From: PGYT01 sp963675055
Lineage (GTDB): Bacteria > Bacteroidota > Ignavibacteria > Ignavibacteriales > Melioribacteraceae
Reading direction: 5' to 3'
Assembly: GCA_963675055.2 (NCBI GenBank)
Contig: CAXXJE010000002.1
Span: 1,116,001 to 1,180,000, forward strand
Length of the DNA stretch: 64,000 nt
In this document: piece after piece, positions 8,167 through 16,639 of the stretch
Layout of the letters: each line of letters starts with the position of its first letter
How positions within the stretch are numbered: position 1 is the first letter of the stretch
Notes under the pieces: model-generated
Told to the model about the DNA's origin: nothing
Database searches by the model: none
What the model saw: only the letters and a program-made list of their open reading frames with translations
Translations under genes and position numbers: made by a program

Positions 8167-10512
8167 ATGCAAAAATTATACTTAACAATTTGTTTGTTGA
8201 TAATTCCTTTGATGCTTATCGCGCAGTATAAAAGCGAATATGATATCAAAGAAAACAGTTTACAGAAGTCTGCCGGTGTCTCGGCTGTTCAAAACAGTCA
8301 GATAATTTCAAATGGAGTTCTGGAAGCAACCATGCTTGAAGGGGGTTACTTTACTTTGGGAACCGCAACCGGATTGTCGGAAAGTGTGTTGGATAATAAC
8401 TGCGACATAACTTACGGTCATCCATATGCTAAAACGTCATATCCGTTTTATTCAATTGATGCCCAAATGTATAAACTTGAAGACCTGTTTTCGTGGGATG
8501 AAATAAACTCGCCTATAATAAACGGCGATACAATTACTATTGCCGCATCTAATTCAATGATTGATATCCGGTTCAGTCTTGTTTTACAGGAAAACGGTCA
8601 ATCTGTGAAACTGGTTACCTCGGTTACAAATTTGGATACACTGGAACACAGCGTAAGTGCCGGTTTTATCTTCGATCCTGCATTAGGTAAATGGGGAGAT
8701 GGATACGCTAAACTAAATAATGAATTTATAGGTGAAGAGCTTCTCACTTCAACTGATCAGGTAAGTAACCTTGAATTATGGGAACGCAGAACCGGTGCGC
8801 AGGGAATGGGTCTCAATATCGATTTCCAGGAAGATGACCCGGCACAAGTTTGCCTTCTTAACTGGAGTTTTGCAAAGGATTTTAATCCTTATCTTTTAGC
8901 AAACTATGAACTGATTTCTCTTTATGATCTAACACTTTTCTACAATGCAGATTCCCTGCTGCAGCCTGGAGAATCCCTGGAGCGGGAAGTAAACTTTACA
9001 TTGCTTCAACCTGATTTTAATACTCCCTTATTCACCCGTTGGGATATGGTTCAGGCTATAACAATAAATGATGGAATAATCTTTCCGAATAGTATGACAA
9101 CTACACTTGAGGTATTCAACACTACCGAAACCGATCAAACTGTAATGAATATTGGTTCAGAGATCCCGTCGTATATAAGAGTAACTCCGGCTGCTCAGCA
9201 CCTTACTATACCGGCGAACTCATATAATTATCTTCGGGTTTATACGACAACAAAAATAGTCTATGAAAACAAAATTGCAGACATGGCGTTATGGTTAGAC
9301 GGTGATACTGAAACGCTTGATATAGTTAACAGGTCCATGTTCATACCGCAGACACCTGTTTCAGATGAAGGACTTACAATTGTTGATGATTCTATCGCCA
9401 CATTCAATCATCCGGATATAGATGTTGTATTCAGTGTTGAAAATGATGAAACGGGAGTGCGAATTAGAAACCTGACGGAAGAGAATGTATTTCTGTATGA
9501 GAATGGAGTTAGGATTGAAGAGTTTGAACTCTCGAAATATACGGGTGATGGAATTAATGAAGCTGATATTGTTTTTGTACTGGATGTAACTGGTAGCATG
9601 GGAAATGAGATTGATGGGGTAAAAGAAAATATTCGAGACTTTGCTTCAAATCTTGAATTGCAGGGAATCGATTATCGTTTAGGGCTGGTGACTTTTCTTG
9701 ATGTTATTGAGAACACATATTCGTTTACAAATGATGTAGAAGCTTTCAGAGATTTAATAGCACAACAATATGCGCACGGTGGAGGAGACGGACCTGAAAA
9801 TTCGCTGGATGCGCTCTCAGAAGCGGCAGAATTTGAATTCCGCCCCCAGGCCAAACGCACTATTGTCTGGATAACAGATGCTGATTTTCACGAAAGTGAT
9901 GGAGTCACACAACTTTCCACAAATGAAGTGGTTAATAAACTATTGCAAAATGGTATTGTTGTTCACTGTATAGGAAACGAATCATTCAGACTCAGTGAGT
10001 ATGACAAAATAATTATTCCAACAGGTGGTGACTATTATAATATATATGGTGACTTCGAAGACATATTTCTTGAACTTTCCAACATGGAGTCCGGTGACAG
10101 GTTCATTCTCGAGTATTCCAGCGCTAATAACATGGGCGAATATTCCGTTGATATTCAAATTCGTTATGCTGGTCTCGGAGGAAATAAAACATTCACGTAC
10201 ATGCTTCAACCGCCTGAAGCAAATAAGAATGATAAACGACTGGACTTTTTCCCGAATCCGTTTAACCCGACTATAACCTTTAACGTGGATCTTCAGAATT
10301 ATCGCTCAGGAACCATTAGTATTTATAACATTCTCGGGCAGCTCGTAAAGGAGTATCATTTAAATAGCCTATCAAGCAACGCGGTAACATGGAATGCGGT
10401 AAACGAATTCGGACAGCTCGTGAGCACGGGATTCTATCTTGTGCAATTGTCGCTGCTCGATAGTAAAAACAACAGTTATACCGAAACCGCAAAAATACTT
10501 TATCTGAAATAA
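8167..10512 (+). CDS. Secreted von Willebrand A domain protein with T9SS-type sorting domain
   Basis: 781 residues with a signal peptide and a GGAGG site before the ATG. The first 400 residues look like beta-sandwich repeats with no VIT domain that I can recognise. A vWA domain begins near residue 465 with the metal-binding motif D-V-T-G-S-M near 470 and the conserved W-I-T-D-A-D strand. The C-terminal sorting domain starts with F-P-N-P-F-N-P near residue 696. It starts 31 bases after the previous gene and ends 12 bases before the next, so the three are co-transcribed and probably act together on or outside the cell surface. Confidence 0.82.
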   Translation: MQKLYLTICLLIIPLMLIAQYKSEYDIKENSLQKSAGVSAVQNSQIISNGVLEATMLEGGYFTLGTATGLSESVLDNNCDITYGHPYAKTSYPFYSIDAQMYKLEDLFSWDEINSPIINGDTITIAASNSMIDIRFSLVLQENGQSVKLVTSVTNLDTLEHSVSAGFIFDPALGKWGDGYAKLNNEFIGEELLTSTDQVSNLELWERRTGAQGMGLNIDFQEDDPAQVCLLNWSFAKDFNPYLLANYELISLYDLTLFYNADSLLQPGESLEREVNFTLLQPDFNTPLFTRWDMVQAITINDGIIFPNSMTTTLEVFNTTETDQTVMNIGSEIPSYIRVTPAAQHLTIPANSYNYLRVYTTTKIVYENKIADMALWLDGDTETLDIVNRSMFIPQTPVSDEGLTIVDDSIATFNHPDIDVVFSVENDETGVRIRNLTEENVFLYENGVRIEEFELSKYTGDGINEADIVFVLDVTGSMGNEIDGVKENIRDFASNLELQGIDYRLGLVTFLDVIENTYSFTNDVEAFRDLIAQQYAHGGGDGPENSLDALSEAAEFEFRPQAKRTIVWITDADFHESDGVTQLSTNEVVNKLLQNGIVVHCIGNESFRLSEYDKIIIPTGGDYYNIYGDFEDIFLELSNMESGDRFILEYSSANNMGEYSVDIQIRYAGLGGNKTFTYMLQPPEANKNDKRLDFFPNPFNPTITFNVDLQNYRSGTISIYNILGQLVKEYHLNSLSSNAVTWNAVNEFGQLVSTGFYLVQLSLLDSKNNSYTETAKILYLK

Positions 10513-10524
10513 CGGAGGATTGCC

Positions 10525-12561
10525 ATGTTACGAACTAAAAATATTTTATCATTACTGATTCTCCTTACGGCGTTAAACTTATCTGCTAACGGCTTAATGA
10601 TGCCGACCGAGGAAAACTATCCGAAGGATTTTCTAAGAAACACAGTTACTAAGGTTACAGTTGATATTCATGGACTTATTGCTGAAACATTTGTTTACCA
10701 GGAATTTGAGAACGAGTGGTACGATTCCACCGACGCTGTATATTCTTTTCCATTACCGCAGGATGCACGCGCAACCGAATTTATTTACTGGTATAACGAC
10801 ACAACTTACACCGCAGTATTAAAAGTTAAGCAGCAGGTAACTAATCCCGGAACCGGATCGGGCGGAATTGCAGCTCTGGTGAATGACTACATTGGTCGAA
10901 ACGGAATAAAAATCAAACTGAATGGCATACCTCCAGGTGAGGTTCAAAAGGTTCGTCTTCGCTACATAAGTGTTTGCGATTATTACATGGGACACGTTTC
11001 ATACTCATTCCCGCTTAACACATCGGAACTAGTGACTTATCCTGTTGAACACCTTGAGTTCAATATTAATGTCGGGTCGAATTCAACAATTACCAATTAT
11101 GAATGTCCGACTTACAATGAGCAGTATGTATTTAAGTCTACCGATACGGAGTTGAGACTGCAGATGACAGAATCGAAAGCTTATATGAATAAGGATTTTG
11201 AATTCTATTATGAAGCCGATCAATCTGAAATGGGAGTTGATTTCTACTCGGTTGCCGACGATTCCGGGGACGGACACTTCGCGCTTTTCGTTCGCCCGCA
11301 AGAGACTGCCGAAGCTGATAGTGTGCATCCGCAAAGAATTATTTTTGTGCTTTCAACATCAACTTCAATGACCGGTTACAGGTTAGAACAAAGTGTTACT
11401 GCAATTAAGAATATACTGGACAGGCTTTCACCTAAAGATGTTTTCAACATTGTGCCATACAATTACTCCGTGTATAAATGGGAAAGCGTTCCTGTTGTTG
11501 CCGATGTTGATAATATTGCGTCGGCAAAATTATATCTGGATGGATTGTCAACTTCCCATGGCTATGAATTGCAGAGCGCCATTGAACAAGGTTTTACACA
11601 AATAACAGATGCTGAGTACAATAATGTTATTTATGCATTCACCGACGGACGAGCTTCAATTGATCCCGAACAGCTTGAATCAAATAATCCTTTTACTACA
11701 GGGATTTTTCCGGTTGGAATAGGAGACTATCTTTTCAGATCTCGTCTTGAAATGACAGCAGCGTTGAACTATGGTTTTGTTACTTACATTGAAGACGATG
11801 ATAATATGATTGAAAAGATTAAGAGATTGTATGATCTGACAAGTCAGCCGGTACTTAAAGAGGTTGGAGTGGAAGTCGGGCAGGCAGGTCTATCCTACAT
11901 GATGCCTGCAAAAACTCCATCGGTATATGCGGGAAGTATGCTCTACATGACGGGCCGGTACCGTAATCCGGGAACATCCGGACTGGCTATTGCCGGTAAG
12001 ACAATCAGCGGATTAACTGCTTACAACTTTCAGCTGGATTTCAACAGTCAGACGAATACGAACAAGTTTGCCGGATCCCTATGGGCGAAAATGATGATAG
12101 ATGCGCTTGAATGGGAAATAGAAATAAATGGTGAATCCACCGAATTGAAAGAACAGCTTATTGAGATAAGTCTCAAATACAATATTCGCTGCAGGTACAC
12201 TGCTTATATTGCCGACTATGAAACGATAGGCGATATTACGAACGTTGAAGTAACCGAACCCGTTCTTGTACCCGAATCGTACATTGCCGGGAACTATCCT
12301 AATCCATTTAATCCGTCAACAACAATTCGGATTTACATCGGTGCAGATGATGCCGGCAAAGTAAAGCTTCTCAGAGTATTCAATATGCTCGGAGAACTTG
12401 TTGCTGTAATCGACATATCACACTTCAGTTCCGGCTGGCAGGATGTTGTATTTAACGGACGAGATATGTTCGGGAATACTCTGTCGAGCGGTATCTACTT
12501 TGTTCAGTTTACAAGCGGCGGCAAACCCGTTAATACTATTAGAATGAATCTGGTCAAATGA
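10525..12561 (+). CDS. Secreted VIT + degenerate vWA protein with T9SS-type sorting domain
   Basis: 678 residues with a signal peptide and a GGAGG site. The VIT domain (about residues 30-165) holds 'DAVYSFPLPQDARATEFIYW', closely parallel to the first gene of the operon. The vWA-like domain aligns with that paralogue, but the metal-site aspartate is replaced: L-S-T-S-T-S-M near residue 275 where the paralogue has A-D-V-S-S-S-M. The C-terminal sorting domain begins with YPNPFNPST near residue 591. Without the aspartate it probably does not bind metal normally, so it may have a structural or regulatory role beside its paralogues. Confidence 0.82.
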   Translation: MLRTKNILSLLILLTALNLSANGLMMPTEENYPKDFLRNTVTKVTVDIHGLIAETFVYQEFENEWYDSTDAVYSFPLPQDARATEFIYWYNDTTYTAVLKVKQQVTNPGTGSGGIAALVNDYIGRNGIKIKLNGIPPGEVQKVRLRYISVCDYYMGHVSYSFPLNTSELVTYPVEHLEFNINVGSNSTITNYECPTYNEQYVFKSTDTELRLQMTESKAYMNKDFEFYYEADQSEMGVDFYSVADDSGDGHFALFVRPQETAEADSVHPQRIIFVLSTSTSMTGYRLEQSVTAIKNILDRLSPKDVFNIVPYNYSVYKWESVPVVADVDNIASAKLYLDGLSTSHGYELQSAIEQGFTQITDAEYNNVIYAFTDGRASIDPEQLESNNPFTTGIFPVGIGDYLFRSRLEMTAALNYGFVTYIEDDDNMIEKIKRLYDLTSQPVLKEVGVEVGQAGLSYMMPAKTPSVYAGSMLYMTGRYRNPGTSGLAIAGKTISGLTAYNFQLDFNSQTNTNKFAGSLWAKMMIDALEWEIEINGESTELKEQLIEISLKYNIRCRYTAYIADYETIGDITNVEVTEPVLVPESYIAGNYPNPFNPSTTIRIYIGADDAGKVKLLRVFNMLGELVAVIDISHFSSGWQDVVFNGRDMFGNTLSSGIYFVQFTSGGKPVNTIRMNLVK

Positions 12562-12595
12562 CTCGGGTCATGGCCACTCTCACTCGCTGTGACGA

Positions 12596-12617
12596 AGCCG
12601 GGTGTAACAGCCCGGCT
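12596..12617 (+). terminator. Hairpin after the VIT/vWA operon
   Basis: AGCCGGG-8 nt-CCCGGCT, 35 bases after the stop of the last operon gene. No long T-run follows directly, so termination is likely but not certain. Confidence 0.55.
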
Positions 12618-12801
12618 CTCGTATAATTGTTTAATGGTAAGTTGCAGCTTTAATCATTCTCTGACAATTGCGTAATTTTATTATCTGTTGGAAGTAAATG
12701 ATTTATAGTCTAAATAGATTATAGATGCATTATGAAGCTTACCCAATGAATTCGATTGATTATGAGTCCCATTTCGCATTTGCTAGCTCTAAACATTTGG
12801 C

Positions 12802-12830
12802 AACAGCCGGGATAATTAATCCCGGCTGTT
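12802..12830 (-). terminator. Strong hairpin after cheW
   Basis: AACAGCCGGGAT-5 nt-ATCCCGGCTGTT, a perfect 12-bp stem just beyond the stop of the minus-strand cheW gene. It also faces the transcript arriving from the plus-strand operon, so it may act in both directions. Confidence 0.7.
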
Positions 12831-12837
12831 ATAATAC

Positions 12838-13314
12838 CTATACCGCTTCTTTAAGACTGGAAATGTTAGTGGTGACTAGAATTCTATCAAGATCAAGTAG
12901 AATAATTAATCTGTCTTTCAGTTTGCCAACCGCTGTAATATAATCATTACTAATGCCTGCAACAAACGCTGGCGGCGGTTCGGTAATATCTTTCGAAATT
13001 CTTAGCACCTCGCTGACATTATCAACGATAAATCCCAGTGTGCATTCGTTGATTTCTACTACGACGATTCTTGTACTGCTACCGTGCTCGGTTTTAGGCA
13101 TTCCAAGTTTGGTTCTCAGATCGATTACGGAGATCACCTTTCCACGTAAATTTATAACTCCCTCAACGAATGCCGGTGAGTTTGGTACATCAGTTATATC
13201 CGGTTTTCTTATAATTTCCTGTACTTTAATTATATCTACTCCGAACTCTTCATTACCAAGCCTAAAACTAACAAGCTGAAGCAAATCCCGGTTTGTGTTT
13301 TTTTCTTCTTCCAT
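12838..13314 (-). CDS. cheW: CheW chemotaxis coupling protein
   Basis: 158 residues and a complete CheW domain. 'LVSFRLGNEEFGVDIIKVQEI', the 'VEGVINLRGKVISVIDLR' strand with the conserved N-L-R-G, and 'LGFIVDNVSEVLRI' are all characteristic. CheW links methyl-accepting receptors to the CheA kinase in the cytoplasmic array. It follows the receptor gene by about 54 bases and is probably in one operon with it. No cheA, cheY, cheR or cheB is in this window, so the rest of the pathway must be encoded elsewhere. Confidence 0.95.
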   Translation of the reverse strand: MEEEKNTNRDLLQLVSFRLGNEEFGVDIIKVQEIIRKPDITDVPNSPAFVEGVINLRGKVISVIDLRTKLGMPKTEHGSSTRIVVVEINECTLGFIVDNVSEVLRISKDITEPPPAFVAGISNDYITAVGKLKDRLIILLDLDRILVTTNISSLKEAV

Positions 13315-13368
13315 TACTACCTCAATTCATTTGCAATTACCTGAATCAAAATTCAGTGAATTAGTCTG

Positions 13369-15441
13369 TTAAATTTGTTCGAGAATTCCGTTTGATCTAA
13401 CTGACAGTCTTTTATCATCTTCTTCGGAACTTCCTATTTCAAATTGACTTATTAAATCCTGCAAATTCACTGTGAGGTCGTTTAAGTCAGTGGCTGCACG
13501 TGCTATTTGCTGAACTCCCTCTGCAGATTGTTGTGTAACTGTACTGATTCCTTCAACAGATTTACTTATCTGTTCTGCAGCAGAAGATTGTTCCTCACTG
13601 GCTGCAGCAACTTGATTAATTACATCAACAACCCCATTGGCGTTAGTGATTATCTCGTTCAGAGATTCACCCGATTGTTCTGCCAGTTTTCGTCCATTCT
13701 CCACTTCCTCGGTGCCTGTTTCCATGGATTTAACTGCTCCTTCGGTTTCCTTTTGGATTTTCTTTATCATATCACCGATTTCTTTCGTTGCTTTAGTAGT
13801 CCGTTCAGCCAGTTTCCTTACCTCATCGGCAACTACAGCAAAACCTCGTCCCTGCTCACCGGCTCGGGCAGCTTCTATAGCAGCGTTTAATGCCAGCAGA
13901 TTTGTTTGGTCGGCAATGTCATCAATTACCTGGACGATTGTTCCTATCTGTTCGCTGCTGGCTCCAAGTTCCTGAACTGTTCCTGCGGCATTTCTTACTA
14001 CTTCGGCTATCCTGTTCATTCCCTTGATGGTTTCTTTAATAACATCTCCACCTTCAACCGCAGCTACACCTGCTTTCTTAGCTTGCTCAGCGGCAGAAGA
14101 GGCATTTGTTGTGGTTTCCATAATTGTATTTGTCATTTGCTCAATAGCGCCTGCTATTTCAGTAGTTTGTGCGCTTTGTTCATGAGCCCCTGATGCCATT
14201 TCCTCTGAACTTGATGAAATTTGGGTGCTGGCCGATGCGGTTGCCTCAACTGCATTCCTGACGTTTGAAAGAGCGTTATTAAAAGAGTCGCCAAGCCGGT
14301 TAACGCTGTTTTTAAGTGCGAGGAAATCGCCTTTGTAATTCCCTTGCATCCGAATGGTTAAATCACCCAGCGACATTTTTTCGAGAACTTCACTTTGTTC
14401 ATTTATCGGGGCTGTAATAGCTTCAAGAGTATGATTTAACCCGTCTATTAATTCTTTATAACTACCCTGGAGTTGTGAGGAATTTCCCCTTTCTCCCAAA
14501 TTTCCAATAACCGAGGCTGCAACAATTTTATTTAATTCTTCAGTTGTTGTTTTAACCGAATTCACTGCGGTTTCCACTGAATTTACCGTAGCTTTTGTAT
14601 CTGTGATTATTTTATTCATGCTCTCGGCAAGCATACCGATTTCATCTTTGCTCTCGATTTCAAGGTGAGGTGTGCCTGTCTCGATGTGAATATTCAAGTC
14701 CCCTTTACTTAGCTGTTCGGTTCCTTCCTGAAGGTTTTTTATACATAAGCCTGACAGGCTTTGCATTCTTTCAACTACTAATTTTATCGGAAGGGCTATA
14801 CCTCTTGCGATGAAATAACCAAGGAAAATTGAGATAGCCAAACCGATTATAACTATTACAGCCATTATTACTATTGCTGTTTCCGCCTCAGCTATGTTTA
14901 CTTCAGACTTTGCCCGGGCATGATGTGTTTTCATATCCACCAGTGTTAGAATAGCATTCATTTCCTCTCTTGAACTGTTGTTTAATCGTCCCTTCAATAA
15001 TCCGAATCCTTCATCATCTCTGTTTTCGCGGGCTAATGAAACCAGTTCCTTAAGGTCTTTCTGGTAGTTGACACGTGTTTGTTTAAATGCTGCCCAAGAG
15101 TTTTTCAGCTCATCCGAAAGCATCCGTGACTCGAATTTTTTTCCATATGCATTTATGGAATCAACATACTTATCCATTCTGCCGGCATATTCCTCAATAT
15201 CATTCTGAGTATCTGCAAGAAGTATTTCTCTTGTGTTTACTCTTATTCTCTGATAATAAGTTGATATTTGTGACATCCAGGCAATCGGTTCGGTCATATT
15301 TTCGTATAACTGTTTGTCGCTCTCTTTTACTGTCTGGAGACTGTTGATGCCTAAATAGCCGATTATTACTGCAATTGCAGCTACAAGAACAAAACCGCTT
15401 ATGAGTTTTTTTGTAATGTTAAAGTTTTTAAACCACTTCAT
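13369..15441 (-). CDS. Methyl-accepting chemotaxis protein with four-helix-bundle sensor
   Basis: 690 residues. There is a membrane segment at about residues 13-31, a helical periplasmic sensor of the 4HB type (about 35-185), a second membrane segment (about 187-212), HAMP-like linkers, and a long coiled-coil signalling domain. The hairpin tip 'DQTNLLALNAAIEAARAGEQ' with G-R-G-F-A-V-V-A-D-E-V-R-K-L-A-E-R identifies the receptor's CheA/CheW contact site. Two HAMP-like repeats seem to precede the signalling domain. It lies directly upstream of cheW. The ligand is unknown. Confidence 0.95.
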   Translation of the reverse strand: MKWFKNFNITKKLISGFVLVAAIAVIIGYLGINSLQTVKESDKQLYENMTEPIAWMSQISTYYQRIRVNTREILLADTQNDIEEYAGRMDKYVDSINAYGKKFESRMLSDELKNSWAAFKQTRVNYQKDLKELVSLARENRDDEGFGLLKGRLNNSSREEMNAILTLVDMKTHHARAKSEVNIAEAETAIVIMAVIVIIGLAISIFLGYFIARGIALPIKLVVERMQSLSGLCIKNLQEGTEQLSKGDLNIHIETGTPHLEIESKDEIGMLAESMNKIITDTKATVNSVETAVNSVKTTTEELNKIVAASVIGNLGERGNSSQLQGSYKELIDGLNHTLEAITAPINEQSEVLEKMSLGDLTIRMQGNYKGDFLALKNSVNRLGDSFNNALSNVRNAVEATASASTQISSSSEEMASGAHEQSAQTTEIAGAIEQMTNTIMETTTNASSAAEQAKKAGVAAVEGGDVIKETIKGMNRIAEVVRNAAGTVQELGASSEQIGTIVQVIDDIADQTNLLALNAAIEAARAGEQGRGFAVVADEVRKLAERTTKATKEIGDMIKKIQKETEGAVKSMETGTEEVENGRKLAEQSGESLNEIITNANGVVDVINQVAAASEEQSSAAEQISKSVEGISTVTQQSAEGVQQIARAATDLNDLTVNLQDLISQFEIGSSEEDDKRLSVRSNGILEQI

Positions 15442-15759
15442 TGATTCATTCCTCCGTTTTCTGATATTACTTGATATTTATAATGTTGAATTGTTCCCTG
15501 AGAATATTTACATGTCGTGATCCGGTGTAATTGCAAAGTCCTCTCGGATTACAAACATTTAGTCAGTCTTGTCTTGATTTACATATAAATTTCATTTCAC
15601 TGGCACTATCGTTTACGGGGGTTAAATGTTGAGGATAATTGTTCTAAGCGGGAAAATTATGTAATCAAGCGGGCAGATTAGGTCTTGAATTTATGGGAAA
15701 TGTTATCTTAACATAAAATTTTTTTGAGTAATTCAGCACATCGGAAAGTATAATTATTG
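15442..15759. other. Intergenic region between response regulator and receptor genes
   Basis: About 320 bases with no open frame of note. It should hold the promoter for the receptor-cheW transcript at its right side, since a TCCTCC (GGAGGA on the minus strand) lies just before the receptor start. I see no operator or hairpin I can defend. Confidence 0.5.
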
Positions 15760-16527
15760 TTACTTGTTGGGGATTTCAAAAAGATTATTCATCTTGCAAC
15801 TGTATCGTTTGCTTAACTTGTATGGCTTAGGTTCTCCATTAATATAAATGAAGTAAGAAGTCGGTCCGTCTTGTTTAATGTGCTCTATGTAGTCCGTATT
15901 TATAATTGTAGATCTATGTATTCTTACAAATACCTTCTGAGGAAGGTTTTTCTCCCAAAATTCCATTGAGCTTCTTTGTAATGTAGTTTTCCCGTCATGA
16001 AGTTTTAATTGAACATATGGTGTTTTTGATATAATTAGTTTGATGTGTTTAATTACAAAGAATTCTTTCCTCTTATTTTTATTAACAAGTATTTTATCGT
16101 CTAACGAGTAGCGATCTTGAAGATTCTCAGTTTTATTATAATAATTTCTAAGCTTATCCCGTTTTGCTAATCTCATATTTATTGAAACTAGCAAATCTTC
16201 AAGATCAAATGGTTTGAAAATATAATCATCCGCGCCAAGCCTCATTCCTTTTCTCATATCATTTATCTCGGTTTTAACTGTCAGGAACATGAAGGGGATC
16301 GAATGTGCTGATTCATGTTTCGAAAGTGTATTTAATACCTGGTAACCATTCTTGTACGGAATTAAAATATCGCAAACTATTAAATCGGGTCTATAGCTTT
16401 CGGCTGTCTTAATACCCTCTATTCCATCTGAGGCGGTAATTACCTCGAATCCTTCTTCCTCCAGGAATTCAGAAATGTTTTTTAATAAAATATCGTCGTC
16501 TTCGATGATAAGGATACGATTTTTCAT
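15760..16527 (-). CDS. Response regulator with LytTR DNA-binding domain
   Basis: 255 residues. The N-terminal receiver has acidic residues E-D-D-D at 9-12, the phospho-acceptor Asp at about 53 (V-C-D-I) and the conserved lysine in F-K-P-F-D near 106. The C-terminal 95 residues match LytTR, with 'KVFVRIHRSTIINTDYIEHI', which binds DNA through beta-strands. It is 112 bases downstream of the gene for a PAS histidine kinase on the same strand, its probable partner. LytTR regulators typically act on a few envelope or extracellular targets. Confidence 0.92.
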   Translation of the reverse strand: MKNRILIIEDDDILLKNISEFLEEEGFEVITASDGIEGIKTAESYRPDLIVCDILIPYKNGYQVLNTLSKHESAHSIPFMFLTVKTEINDMRKGMRLGADDYIFKPFDLEDLLVSINMRLAKRDKLRNYYNKTENLQDRYSLDDKILVNKNKRKEFFVIKHIKLIISKTPYVQLKLHDGKTTLQRSSMEFWEKNLPQKVFVRIHRSTIINTDYIEHIKQDGPTSYFIYINGEPKPYKLSKRYSCKMNNLFEIPNK

Positions 16528-16639
16528 CTTTTGTATATCATCCGGGCTTTGTTTTGATCTGTATTTTGTGGATTGTCAATAAGACTGCTGAATACTCAAA
16601 ATAATTGTTTTATAAGAAGCACACAGAATATCTTAATTT

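Noticed and set aside
12725..12943. 72-codon plus-strand frame near the cheW terminator
   Set aside because: It runs into the antisense of cheW and across the strong hairpin at 12802-12830.
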